A DNA stretch of 64,000 nt from Lentilactobacillus parakefiri (GCF_002157585.1 NZ_BDGB01000039.1:445-64444); one strand, 5' to 3'; numbered from the stretch's first letter, positions 54,961 to 63,928 are shown. A program made the numbers and translations. The notes: generated by a model from the sequence alone, not told the origin.

Positions 54961-55047
54961 GCTGTCCTAATCTCGCAACTTCCAATGTAACACTTTTAGT
55001 ATAGAAGGGGCATATTTTTGTTTCGTGTTGATTGGGTAAAAGTGTTG

Positions 55048-55256
55048 TAAAAAGTAGAGTGCGACGAGACCCGGTTAGGACCCAGAACATAAGCAAAGAA
55101 TACCAATGATGAACGGTCTTTGTTCATCGTTGGTATTCTTTGTTTATGTGGCCGGGTCCTGGGTCGTCGGAGCGTATTTTCAAGGCCGAAGGGAGCGCAA
55201 AAGAGGATAACAAATGTGCCCGTCCGAACGTATTTGAGAGGCCGAACCTCACACAA
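55048..55256 (-). repeat. Hairpin element C4
   Basis: Reverse family C: GAGTGCGACGAGACCC, then the stem 55087-55149 (arms ACATAAGCAAAGAATACCAA / TTGGTATTCTTTGTTTATGT, one mismatch), GTCGGAGCGTATTTTCAAGG, GAAGGGAGCGCAAAAGAGG. With B4 it accounts for most of the 54793-55341 gap. Confidence 0.75.
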
Positions 55257-55341
55257 TCATAACCACTCAAACCCACACACCTCAAAAGAACCCCAAGTTG
55301 TCACAATACATTAAAGTAACAACCGTACCCAATAGAAGCCA

Positions 55342-56250
55342 TCACATCTTCCGCCGCGCTTTCAGCATAATCAACATCGCCACGATCAATACAACTGAGA
55401 TTCCCAAAGTCAGCATCCACGCGTATTGCAACCCAGCCAGTGGCAATTTAACATTCATCCCATAAAAGCCGGTAATAATTGTCGGCACGGCCATAGTGAG
55501 TGACCAAATTGTCAAGAACTTCATTGTGTCATTCAGATTATTATTGGCAATGCTGTTAAACGTGTGATCGATTCGGTCAACAACTTGCATTTCAATTTCA
55601 AACATCCGTTGCACCTGCTCGCCCTCAATTTGTACATCTTCAAATAAATCAATCTTGTCTTGATCCGCGCCAGCACCAAAATGAGTCTTGGGCAGGCGAT
55701 TCAATTCACTGAGGTTGGTTTGAACCGCGCTGGATAAAAAGGTCAATGTCTGTTGAAGATGGGACAAAGAAACCAAATCACTGTTTTTCGTTTTCCGATT
55801 CAACATTTTATCCAAATAATTTCGCTTCTTGGTAATTCCCCGAGAAATGGGGATAAAGCTATCAACCACTGCGAACAAGGTTTCCAAAATGAACGCATCC
55901 ACAGTCTTGACCTTAGGATTATCCAATGCAGCGTATAGCGCCGTGTTGACTTCTGGAATATGGCTTTGATTAAACGTGAATAAAACGCCCTTATGAAGCA
56001 GCATTCCAAATGGCTGGGTAATGTATCTCAATGCGTCCTTATCGAGGGCATACGGCGCCAGAAAGATGAATAGCTGGTCATCCTCATTGATATCGTAAAC
56101 ATAATTGGTACTTTCATCTTTATCAGTAACGTACTCAATAATATCTTCGTCAATGCCGTATTGATTCTCTAAAATCTGCGGTTCTTCGGCGTTAATTTGG
56201 ATTGTTTCAATCCACTTGGTTCCATTGATCATCTTTTCGGGCTTGATCAT
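55342..56250 (-). CDS. corA: CorA-family magnesium/divalent cation transporter
   Basis: A 302-residue channel protein with a large cytosolic N-terminal domain and two C-terminal membrane helices joined by the signature YGMNVKLP. It imports Mg2+ (or Co2+/Ni2+) passively. The frame ends in a short basic tail (KARRKM). The spacing to mntH suggests separate transcription, since a terminator stem lies between. Confidence 0.92.
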   Translation of the reverse strand: MIKPEKMINGTKWIETIQINAEEPQILENQYGIDEDIIEYVTDKDESTNYVYDINEDDQLFIFLAPYALDKDALRYITQPFGMLLHKGVLFTFNQSHIPEVNTALYAALDNPKVKTVDAFILETLFAVVDSFIPISRGITKKRNYLDKMLNRKTKNSDLVSLSHLQQTLTFLSSAVQTNLSELNRLPKTHFGAGADQDKIDLFEDVQIEGEQVQRMFEIEMQVVDRIDHTFNSIANNNLNDTMKFLTIWSLTMAVPTIITGFYGMNVKLPLAGLQYAWMLTLGISVVLIVAMLIMLKARRKM

Positions 56251-56300
56251 TTAGTAATCCCCCTATTAGTTATTAATTTCTATTTTAGACTAAAAGAAAA

Positions 56301-56337
56301 GAAGCCGCAGACAATTTTTTGAATTGTCAACGACTTC
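56301..56337 (-). terminator. Terminator of mntH
   Basis: Stem GAAGCCGCAGACAATT / AATTGTCAACGACTTC. Confidence 0.65.
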
Positions 56338-56404
56338 CAACTTTGAAAGACTTTCATAAAAGATAACCAGAATTGATTGATATTTTATAAAGGCTCCTAA
56401 ACGA

Positions 56405-57790
56405 CTATTTCAGCAATCCAACTGTCTGGAGAATCAAGTAAACATTCAAGGTTACCAGCACAATTGTGGCAAACCAGGCTGCATATTTGACCCACGTATG
56501 GTTTGCGAACTCTCCCATCAACTTCTTGTTACTGGTGAACATCACTAATGGGATGATCGCAAACGGTAAAGCAATACTCAAGAATACCTGAGATGCAGTC
56601 AGCAAGTTCTCAATCTTAGCTTCATTACCATGATAGTAAATTGCGAAAATCAGAACTGGCGTGACTGACAGCAGCCGAGTAATCAACCGTTGAACCCAAA
56701 GTGGCATTCTCAAATGAATGAAACCTTCCATAATAATTTGTCCTGAAAGGGTTCCGGTAATCGTTGAACTCTGGCCTGATGATAACAAGGCAACGGCGAA
56801 CAGCATACTCAGAATCGGGCTGGCAATGGCGCCAACGATGTGTGAGTTCTGTAAGGCGTTGAACAAATCAACGAACCGGCCAACTGAACTATTAGTGCCG
56901 AAGAACAACGCAGCTCCCAGTACCAGCAGCAGACTGTTGACAACGAATGCCAATGATAGTTGGATATTTGAATCAATGGTTGAAAACTTAATTGCTTTAG
57001 CAACATCCTTATGATTCTTGCGGTTAACCTGGCGGGTCTGCGAAATCGATGAGCCCAAGAACAAGTCATGGGGCATCACGGTAGCACCAACAATCCCCAG
57101 TGCCAGGTAAAGCATTGATTTGTCAGTCACAATCGAAGTTGAGGGAATGTAACCGGCAAACAATTCAGGCATATTCGGTCCTGATAGGAAGACTTCATAT
57201 GAGAAGACCAGCAAAATCACTGCCACTAAAGTTACAACAATCGCTTCAATCTTCCTGAATCCTAATTTCATCAGTAACAATAAGATCAACACATCGGCAC
57301 TGGTAATCAATATCCCAATCACCAACGGAATCTTAAGCAACAGTTCCAAGGCAATCCCAGAACCAATAATTTCAGCAACATCCGTTGCCATAATAGCTAG
57401 TTCGGTAATAATCCATAGAATGAACCCCACTCGCTTGGAGGTTCGCTCACGCGTTAACTGGGCCAAATCTTTTCCAGTCACGATTCCAAGTTTAGCTGCC
57501 ATGGATTGTAACAACATCGCAATCAAACTTGAGATCAAGACCACTGATAACAGGCTGTACTTGAACTGCGCACCACCGGCAATTGAGGTAATCCAATTAC
57601 CGGGATCCATATACCCGACCGCAATTAAAATTACCGGTCCGGTATAAGTCGTTAATGTCCGCCAAAAGCCGGCATCTTTGGGAACAACGATACTCCCATT
57701 GACTTCATCCAAGCTCTTGCCCGCACCTGGTTCTTCTGTACTGCTGAAAAACTTCTTCTTAGGTTCTTTCATTTCCACACTCTCTCGCAT
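56405..57790 (-). CDS. mntH: NRAMP-family manganese transporter
   Basis: A 461-residue H+-coupled Mn2+ importer with 11 predicted helices. The metal-binding DPGNW in helix 1 and MPHDLF in helix 6 are conserved. Start at 57790 is preferred because GAGGG lies eight bases before it; earlier in-frame starts are possible. A promoter TTGACC (57886-57891), 16 bp, TATAAA (57864-57869) sits upstream. Divergent from a TetR regulator. Confidence 0.93.
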   Translation of the reverse strand: MRESVEMKEPKKKFFSSTEEPGAGKSLDEVNGSIVVPKDAGFWRTLTTYTGPVILIAVGYMDPGNWITSIAGGAQFKYSLLSVVLISSLIAMLLQSMAAKLGIVTGKDLAQLTRERTSKRVGFILWIITELAIMATDVAEIIGSGIALELLLKIPLVIGILITSADVLILLLLMKLGFRKIEAIVVTLVAVILLVFSYEVFLSGPNMPELFAGYIPSTSIVTDKSMLYLALGIVGATVMPHDLFLGSSISQTRQVNRKNHKDVAKAIKFSTIDSNIQLSLAFVVNSLLLVLGAALFFGTNSSVGRFVDLFNALQNSHIVGAIASPILSMLFAVALLSSGQSSTITGTLSGQIIMEGFIHLRMPLWVQRLITRLLSVTPVLIFAIYYHGNEAKIENLLTASQVFLSIALPFAIIPLVMFTSNKKLMGEFANHTWVKYAAWFATIVLVTLNVYLILQTVGLLK

Positions 57791-57989
57791 GTCATAGCCC
57801 TCTTTCATTGGTTTAAATTCGGACAATTGTTTGAGTAGTTACTCACTCAATCACCAACACTCTTTATACGCATGGGAATATAAAGGTCAACCATTCCTTT
57901 CAAAAGTTTTCAAGAAGCCGTTTTCATGGCATTTATCAAGAATTTACATGAAAATTTTCTAAGTCGCTTTATAAATATGGGATTGAGTG

Positions 57990-58011
57990 TATACTTAATT
58001 TGAAATTCAAA
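57990..58011 (+). promoter_or_regulatory. tetR promoter and palindrome
   Basis: A -10-like TATACT (57990-57995) is followed by the perfect palindrome TTTGAAATTCAAA (57999-58011) near the expected transcript start: a candidate autoregulatory operator. Confidence 0.5.
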
Positions 58012-58039
58012 CTGTAAGCATAGTAAGGAGTCCCACCAA

Positions 58040-58678
58040 ATGTTAAATGGTACCGAATTAAAATTATTTGCCGATGCCAACGTGTTAAATGAAATGACCG
58101 ATAAGCAGGTCAAAATTCTATTGGCAGCAATCGAAGTATTCGCAGAAAAAGGCTACGCCAACGCCAGTACCAAAGAAATTGCGACGAGGGCAGGCGTTTC
58201 TGAAGGTAATATTTTTAGTAAGTTCAAAAATAAGCGTGGGTTACTGGATGCCATCATTGAACCGGTGATCAACTCTATTTTTCCTGCCGTTTTGACCGAC
58301 ATTAGCGATGATCGGCTTCCCCAACAGTTTGTGACCCTACATGCACTCGTCGATTCATTAGTCCACGATCGAATTCAATTTCTTAAGGACAACGCAGCGG
58401 TGCTCAAAATTTTTGTTTCAGAGGTCCTGTATAACGAAACAGTCCGTCAACAGCTGCTGACCAAATTCCCACCTTTGTACTGGCGCAACATTAATCGGAA
58501 CCTAAACCAGCTTAAAGAAAACCACTTGATTGTCAACTGGGACAATTTGGAAATTTTAAAAATAATGTGGTCAATTGTCGGTGGTGCCATTATTGGCTAC
58601 CTATTGTTTGACCAACCACTCGAGCAACGAGAAATTACCCATACAATCGACGCACTGGTCAAGTCCCTCGCCAGATAA
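58040..58678 (+). CDS. TetR/AcrR-family regulator
   Basis: A 212-residue repressor. The N-terminal TetR helix-turn-helix reads AAIEVFAEKGYANASTKEIA..AGVSEGNIFSKFKNK (about 30-68); the C-terminal ligand domain is unique. It is divergent from mntH with a palindrome between, but nothing shows that it controls mntH. Start follows AAGGAG. Confidence 0.9.
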   Translation: MLNGTELKLFADANVLNEMTDKQVKILLAAIEVFAEKGYANASTKEIATRAGVSEGNIFSKFKNKRGLLDAIIEPVINSIFPAVLTDISDDRLPQQFVTLHALVDSLVHDRIQFLKDNAAVLKIFVSEVLYNETVRQQLLTKFPPLYWRNINRNLNQLKENHLIVNWDNLEILKIMWSIVGGAIIGYLLFDQPLEQREITHTIDALVKSLAR

Positions 58679-58693
58679 TCGGGGCTTCATAGC

Positions 58694-58730
58694 AAAAAGC
58701 TGAAATTCAACGATGAATTTCAGCTTTTTT
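58694..58730 (+). terminator. Terminator of the tetR gene
   Basis: Perfect stem AAAAAGCTGAAATTC / GAATTTCAGCTTTTT then T. Confidence 0.88.
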
Positions 58731-58828
58731 AATGGGGATAATTTCAATTTAGACAATGTTTTTTCAAGCGATAACGGTTTCATCCCCATCAGAACAATCA
58801 TATTGTGACATCCTTAATTGACGCTTCC

Positions 58829-58956
58829 AAACACGAACATTAGAGTACAAAATTAATTTGGAATTACATATTGATTATTGCAAACCTAGTGTTTATACTA
58901 AGCATTAACTAGTCAGGCGAATTATTTATTTTTATTTTAGATTAATGTTCGTGTTT
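58829..58956. promoter_or_regulatory. Pair of inverted PurBox-like sites
   Basis: AAACACGAACATTA (58829-58842) and its exact reverse complement TAATGTTCGTGTTT (58943-58956) lie 100 bp apart upstream of the purine permease. The CGAAC core matches the PurR PurBox of low-GC Gram-positives. Confidence 0.7.
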
Positions 58957-58988
58957 GACTGAAATCAATTAATTGAGGAGAGTTCTTA

Positions 58989-60383
58989 ATGAAACGCAAT
59001 GATAGCGGTTTGCTTTACGGTCCAGAAGACAAAGTTTCATATTTCCAGTCAGGATTACTCGGTCTCCAACATGTGTTGGCGATGGATGTTTATGTGCCCC
59101 CAATCATTATTGCCGGCCTCCTGTCCATGAGTCTTGCTCAAAAGACCGGCTTCTTACAGGCAGCCTTCCTGGCCTGCGGGATTGGAACGATTCTTCAAAC
59201 TAGGTACTTCATGAAGCTACCGGTTTCTCAAGGCCCTTCATTTGTGCCAATTGGTGCCGTTGCGGGTGTCTACTTAGCCAATGGTGCTGCTAATGGTGGC
59301 ATGGCAACCGTCCTGGGATCTTTGATTGTCGGTGCGCTGCTATTAATTTTACTTGGCGTTTCTGGTGTCTACCAAAAAATTATCAACACGTTGGTTCCGG
59401 CAATTGTTGGCGGCACCATTATTACCTGCGTGGGTCTGTCGTTATTACCGTCTGCTTTGAACGACAATATTTTTAAGGCTAGCGGCAACGTCAATCAAAA
59501 CATTGAAATCGCTGCGATTACAGCTTTAGCAATGTTAGTTGCGATTACGATTGGTATTCGCATCCCACAACTTCAGCGTTTATTCAAAGTCAGCTCAATC
59601 ATCATTGCTTTAATCGTCGGCACGATCGTCGCTTCAATGATGGGTCGCTTCGATTGGTCAGCTGTTAATAACGCAGCTTGGATCAGCCTACCCCACTTTA
59701 CGTCATTACATTACGGAATTCATTTTTCACTGCCCACCATTTTGACCTTCGTTGTCATCTACATGGTATTGACAACTGAGACGACCGGTACCTGGTTTGC
59801 GATGAGTGCCGTTGTCGGTGAAAAAATCACCAAAAAGCAATGGAATCGCGGCATTATCGGCGAAGGACTCAGCTGTTTATTTGCCGCATTACTGGGAACA
59901 ACGCCCATGACGGGTTATTCAACCAATGCTGGGGTCGTTTCAATTACCGGAGTTGCCAGCAAACGAGTTTTTGTTTCAGCTGGTATCTGGTTCGTTGTCC
60001 TTGGCTTCTTCGGTAAATTATCGGCATTCCTGTCAGCCGTTCCCGCTGCAGTCATCGGCGGCATTTTCTCAATCATTTGTGTCATCATTATGCTCAACGG
60101 CTTAAATGTCATTCGTAACCTTGCAACTGACGAAAGCACCATCTACGTTCTGGGCATTCCGATTGTCTTGACGATGGCTGTGATTCTTTTACCAGCTAAG
60201 GTCATCAGCGAAACGCCACAAATGGTTCAGTACCTGCTTGGCTCCCCAATCACGATTGCCGCTCTGAGTGCCATTATCATTAATTTGGTAATGGGTAATC
60301 GGAAGGTATCAGAATCACCAGAAGACACTTCAGAAATCAAACCCACTGCCGTTTCTAAAGAGGAACTCGCCGAATCAAAATAA
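58989..60383 (+). CDS. NCS2-family purine/pyrimidine permease
   Basis: A 464-residue nucleobase:cation symporter with 14 helices. The helix-1 motif QHVLAMD, the Glu in TTETTGTWFA and the helix-10 GTTPMTGYSTNAGVVSITG are seen. The PurBox pair upstream argues for a purine (xanthine, uric acid or guanine) rather than uracil. Start follows TTGAGGAG. Single-gene unit ended by repeat B6. Confidence 0.88.
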   Translation: MKRNDSGLLYGPEDKVSYFQSGLLGLQHVLAMDVYVPPIIIAGLLSMSLAQKTGFLQAAFLACGIGTILQTRYFMKLPVSQGPSFVPIGAVAGVYLANGAANGGMATVLGSLIVGALLLILLGVSGVYQKIINTLVPAIVGGTIITCVGLSLLPSALNDNIFKASGNVNQNIEIAAITALAMLVAITIGIRIPQLQRLFKVSSIIIALIVGTIVASMMGRFDWSAVNNAAWISLPHFTSLHYGIHFSLPTILTFVVIYMVLTTETTGTWFAMSAVVGEKITKKQWNRGIIGEGLSCLFAALLGTTPMTGYSTNAGVVSITGVASKRVFVSAGIWFVVLGFFGKLSAFLSAVPAAVIGGIFSIICVIIMLNGLNVIRNLATDESTIYVLGIPIVLTMAVILLPAKVISETPQMVQYLLGSPITIAALSAIIINLVMGNRKVSESPEDTSEIKPTAVSKEELAESK

Positions 60384-60416
60384 TGATTTAATTTTATGGA
60401 TAAACCAAATGAAGAA

Positions 60417-60558
60417 GACTGGGACATAGGCGTTTAGATCCCTGCCGTTTGCCACGTAGGCTATGCAAGCGATGCTGGCCGTCGTCGCAGCTTTTGGCAA
60501 GATAGAAGTGGTGTTCAAAGTTGCCATTACAAACGCAAAAGAGTTATGTCCCACCCTT
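60417..60558 (+). repeat. Hairpin element B6, main hairpin missing
   Basis: Almost identical to B1 outside the hairpin (GACTGGGACATAGGCGTTTA, GCCACGTAGGCTATGC, GGCCGTCGTCGCAG, AAAGAGTTATGTC) but GATCCC is joined directly to TGCCGTTTGCC, so the 72 bases corresponding to 24206-24277 are absent. Confidence 0.82.
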
Positions 60559-60567
60559 CTTCATATT

Positions 60568-61062
60568 TTATTTACTTAACTTCCTGTAAACTTCATCCGC
60601 TATCAAGTCGTTGGTCCACATCCAAACAACGTGTCCCAATGCTTCGGAGACATGTTCTTCGGCTGGTTGATCCTTGGCGGCCGGAACCGTGCCCATTGCC
60701 GGCATGATTCCCAAATGGAAGGCGCCCCAGACGCCTAAGCCAAACAATGTGCCGTCACCCATTTTAATCATTGGAACATAGTGTCCGGCTAAACTGTAAA
60801 ACATTGCAAATGAAGTCGAAAAGCCAAAGTGAATCACGTAGCTGACCCACGGCAACTGCTGATCGGAATAAGTGTAAGTTGCGTGGGTGACCTTTTCAGG
60901 GACACCCGCCTGCTCCAGCAAGCGTTGTGGCGGATTGGTTTTATTGCGTTCCGGTGTCCGCGGCGGCAAAACATTTTCCCACCCCAACTTGACCAGGCCG
61001 GAAATGACGCCGGCAACGCCACCTGCAATTAAGGCGGCTTTCCAATTGACTGATTTGCTCAT
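60568..61062 (-). CDS. YagU/DUF1440-type inner-membrane protein
   Basis: A 164-residue protein with three or four helices and the DUF1440 (YagU) features: GGVAGVISGLVKLGWENVLPPRTP and a C-terminal GHVVWMWTNDLI. In E. coli YagU is linked to acid resistance; here only the family is inferred. Start at 61062 follows AAAGGGG. Confidence 0.83.
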   Translation of the reverse strand: MSKSVNWKAALIAGGVAGVISGLVKLGWENVLPPRTPERNKTNPPQRLLEQAGVPEKVTHATYTYSDQQLPWVSYVIHFGFSTSFAMFYSLAGHYVPMIKMGDGTLFGLGVWGAFHLGIMPAMGTVPAAKDQPAEEHVSEALGHVVWMWTNDLIADEVYRKLSK

Positions 61063-61296
61063 ATGATGATCCCCTTTCAGCATTAACGTTACCTTTATTA
61101 TAATCCAAGTGGCCAAATGACACTTCCTAAAGCCGGAAAAATACTTCTATTTGCTTTTTTCAAAGTTACCTGTTAGTATACAGATAATGTATTTAACTTC
61201 GAAACAAGGTCCATCGTTCTTATAAGAATGACTCCTTACTTTTCAAGTTTCAAATGCAAAATTTATCGCGCTATGCGCAACGGAGGTTTCATTCTT

Positions 61297-61500
61297 ATGG
61301 AACAAGGTACTGTTAAATGGTTTAATGGAGACAAAGGTTACGGTTTTATCACTTTAGAAGACGGCAAGGACGTTTTTGTTCACTTCTCAGCTATCAATGC
61401 TGACGGTTACAAGACCCTTGAAGAAGGCCAAAAGGTTACCCTTGACGTTGAAGACAGCGATCGTGGCCCACAAGCTACTAACGTTTCAGTTGTTGAATAA
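61297..61500 (+). CDS. csp: Cold-shock protein (CspA family)
   Basis: A 67-residue single-strand nucleic-acid chaperone, an S1-like beta-barrel with RNP1 KGYGFIT and RNP2 VFVHF. Start at 61297 follows GGAGG. The leader is over 80 bases, usual for cold-shock mRNAs. Followed directly by two hairpins. Confidence 0.95.
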   Translation: MEQGTVKWFNGDKGYGFITLEDGKDVFVHFSAINADGYKTLEEGQKVTLDVEDSDRGPQATNVSVVE

Positions 61501-61516
61501 TTAAATCAAAATAAAT

Positions 61517-61541
61517 AAAGACCCCTGTGAGGGTCTTTTAT
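61517..61541 (+). terminator. Terminator of csp
   Basis: Stem AAAGACCC / GGGTCTTT then TATTTT. Confidence 0.85.
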
Positions 61542-61545
61542 TTTG

Positions 61546-61585
61546 CCAAAAATGCGCTGGATTTGCAAATCCAGCGCATTTTTGG
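61546..61585. terminator. Perfect 40 bp palindrome (terminator of the sugar-uptake gene)
   Basis: CCAAAAATGCGCTGGATTTG followed immediately by its exact reverse complement, with no loop. It sits three bases from the stop codon of the gene at 61588 and is transcribed from both sides. Confidence 0.75.
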
Positions 61586-61587
61586 CT

Positions 61588-62451
61588 CTAGAAAACAGTT
61601 GTAATAATGGCCCCAGAGATAATTAGTAGCAAACCAAGCACTGTAAACACCAGCTCACGATGAGTTTTCGTTTCGTGCATCCAAATCATCCCCAACAATG
61701 TCGAAATAACCACGGCCAGCTGGGAAACCACAAAGGCTGAATTAACCCCGTTGTTTTGAACTGAACCGATATACGAAATTGCGCCAAGGGAAAAGACCAG
61801 CCCACCAGCAATATTTAGCCAACTTGACCGTTGCTTAAAGATTCGTTGTTGGTGAGTCACAAAGACATAAACCATCACGGCCACTAAAATGCCAATAGAT
61901 TCGGGTAAAAAGATTGCCAGCCCAGAATCGCTCAGGCCACGGGGAATGGCCATATAAACGATGTATCCCAAGGTCGTCGTCAACAGCATGATGATGGTGG
62001 GCAACTTCTTATTTGGCTGATCCTGTGCAATCAGCGGTTTGTCAGTGATTGATGTCAGCACGATCCCCAAAATAAGGACTAGAATTCCAACTGCCCCTAA
62101 TACCTTTTCCATTGTGGTGGACCACTCACCGAAGATCACCACCCCAACCAAGGAAGTTCCAATCAGCTGAAACCCTGTAGATGTTGGCATGGTCGTGGAT
62201 ACCCCAATGTTTTGAAAGCTAATGAACTGCCCTACCTGGCCAATGACCCAAAAGCAGCCAGCCAGCATCGCGGCTAAAAAAGTGAACGGGGATAGCTGGG
62301 GATGATAGACAAATGTCATCATGACCGCAACGACAAGGGTTCCAACAGCGGTACCAAAGATTTGATTTGCGGGTTTACCACCAATTCGGGCAACAATTGG
62401 CGGTAAGAGTCCCCACCCAATTGCCGGTAGTAGCATCAACAGGATATTCAT
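61588..62451 (-). CDS. GRP-family sugar uptake protein (GlcU-like)
   Basis: A 287-residue, ten-helix transporter of the glucose/ribose porter (GRP) family in the DMT superfamily. The family's ALPAIGWGLLPPI-like start (LLPAIGWGLLPP), the TMPTSTGFQLIGTSLVGVVIFGEW block and LLIISGAII end are seen. It takes up glucose or ribose by H+ symport. Start at 62451 follows AAGAGGG. It lies 38 bases after the HhH glycosylase gene and may be co-transcribed. Confidence 0.88.
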   Translation of the reverse strand: MNILLMLLPAIGWGLLPPIVARIGGKPANQIFGTAVGTLVVAVMMTFVYHPQLSPFTFLAAMLAGCFWVIGQVGQFISFQNIGVSTTMPTSTGFQLIGTSLVGVVIFGEWSTTMEKVLGAVGILVLILGIVLTSITDKPLIAQDQPNKKLPTIIMLLTTTLGYIVYMAIPRGLSDSGLAIFLPESIGILVAVMVYVFVTHQQRIFKQRSSWLNIAGGLVFSLGAISYIGSVQNNGVNSAFVVSQLAVVISTLLGMIWMHETKTHRELVFTVLGLLLIISGAIITTVF

Positions 62452-62489
62452 TTCACTAAGGCCCTCTTCAGTCAATTAATCGTGATTCT

Positions 62490-63137
62490 TCAAAGATCCA
62501 ATACATGTTTATCAAAGCCACCCAAAAAGCTGGCTTCAAAGTCCTTGCGACTTTTCAGAAACTGCTTGCCAAATTCGTCAATTAAGCCGTGAAATTCTTG
62601 GGCTTCCTGATAGGTGAATGATTTCGGCAACTTAATCCGCTGTTGCAGCTTGGAATAATTCCTAAGATTACGAAATCCCAGATACCCAAAAAGCGTTCTT
62701 GCATACTTGTCGGCAATAAACGCCGGCTGATCAAATACATACACCAACAGTGAATCAGCCGTTTCTTCGCCAACCCCCGGCATTTTTAACATTGTCTGAC
62801 GCAAGCCTGAACCGTACTTATCAGCTATTCGCACAAAATCGCAGTTGTCCTGATCAAACCATTTGAGGACGGCCTGTAGACTGCGAGCTTTATTCACATA
62901 AAACCCACTTGGCCGGATAAGTGACTGTAGACTTTCAATTGGCAGTCCTAAAATTTGGGTGACATTTAAGTCGGTTTCATCCTTCAAATTAGTCAGTGCC
63001 ATATCCACGTTATTCCAATTGGTATTTTGGACAAGGATCGCCCCGATCACAATTTCCATTTTTGAATCAGCCGGCCACCAATATTGCGGCCCCATTTGCC
63101 GATACATTTCATGATAAAGTGGCATTGGATTAATCAC
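62490..63137 (-). CDS. Endonuclease III-like HhH-GPD DNA glycosylase lacking the Fe-S site
   Basis: A 215-residue HhH-GPD protein with LKMPGVGEETADSLLVYVF as the helix-hairpin-helix. In EndoIII the lyase Lys follows GVGR; here it is Glu (GVGEE), so no lyase activity is expected. The Asp in FIADKYARTLF may be the general base. The four C-terminal cysteines for Fe-S are absent (only one Cys in the protein). It is likely a monofunctional glycosylase of unknown substrate. Confidence 0.82.
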   Translation of the reverse strand: MINPMPLYHEMYRQMGPQYWWPADSKMEIVIGAILVQNTNWNNVDMALTNLKDETDLNVTQILGLPIESLQSLIRPSGFYVNKARSLQAVLKWFDQDNCDFVRIADKYGSGLRQTMLKMPGVGEETADSLLVYVFDQPAFIADKYARTLFGYLGFRNLRNYSKLQQRIKLPKSFTYQEAQEFHGLIDEFGKQFLKSRKDFEASFLGGFDKHVLDL

Positions 63138-63247
63138 AGGAACTCCTCCTCAAAAACAGCTAAGACCATTATAACAGTTCGGTTGGTGGTAGCGCTACCA
63201 TCGGTTAATACGTTATACTGAATTATCATACAAATTTGGAGGAAATT

Positions 63248-63865
63248 ATGAACGAACAAGAAAAAATGCTGGCTGGTAAAATTTACGATCCAACTGACCC
63301 CGTTTTAGCTGCCCAGCAACACCAAGCTCACCGACTTTCAAAGCAATACAACGACACCTTCGATAAAGAGTCCGAGCGACGAGCAAAAATTGTCGCTAAG
63401 CTGCTGCCAAAGGCTAGTGCGGACATTTACCTTCAGGGACCGATCTTCTTTGACTACGGCATTTACACGACGATTGGTGACCACTTCTATGGTAATGCCA
63501 ACCTTTCAATCCTAGATGACTGTCCGGTGACCATCGGCAATAACGTGATGTTTGGCCCAAATGTCACGCTTGCCACCCCAATGCATCCACTTCGCTATCA
63601 AGACCGAAACGTTAAACAGCGCTCCAACGGTTCAGAATACGATGATGAATACGCTAAACCAATCACTATCGAGAGTAACTGCTGGCTTGCCAGCAACGTT
63701 GTCGTGATTGGCGGAGTGACAATTGGTGCGGGCAGTGTCATCGGTGCCGGGTCCGTCGTGACCAGAGATATTCCTGCTAATTCTCTGGCGGTTGGCAACC
63801 CATGCCGGGTTGTCCGTCAAATTACCGATAAGGATGACATTCATTTAAAAACTGACTTATTCTAG
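63248..63865 (+). CDS. Maltose/galactoside O-acetyltransferase family protein
   Basis: A 205-residue left-handed beta-helix acetyltransferase of the LacA/Maa type. N-terminal MLAGKIYDPTDPVL, hexapeptide repeats from about residue 60, the catalytic His in ATPMHPL, and VIGGVTIGAGSVIGAGSVVT at the end. It acetylates sugars or thiogalactosides with acetyl-CoA. Start at 63248 follows TTGGAGG. Followed by a terminator. Confidence 0.92.
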   Translation: MNEQEKMLAGKIYDPTDPVLAAQQHQAHRLSKQYNDTFDKESERRAKIVAKLLPKASADIYLQGPIFFDYGIYTTIGDHFYGNANLSILDDCPVTIGNNVMFGPNVTLATPMHPLRYQDRNVKQRSNGSEYDDEYAKPITIESNCWLASNVVVIGGVTIGAGSVIGAGSVVTRDIPANSLAVGNPCRVVRQITDKDDIHLKTDLF

Positions 63866-63879
63866 GTAAGAAAGCACTC

Positions 63880-63917
63880 AAAAGGAGGCAGTCAAAATTT
63901 TTGTCTGCCTCCTTTTT
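63880..63917. terminator. Bidirectional terminator
   Basis: Stem AAAAGGAGGCAG / CTGCCTCCTTTT between convergent genes. Confidence 0.88.
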
Positions 63918-63928
63918 GTAATTTAAAT

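Noticed and set aside
58601-58801. Minus-strand frame overlapping the tetR 3' end and terminator
   Set aside because: It crosses the terminator stem and has no ribosome site.
24172-60558. Classical insertion sequence or MITE with target duplications
   Set aside because: No transposase gene is present in the window, and I could not see consistent direct repeats at the element ends by eye, so only a trans-mobilised origin remains possible.
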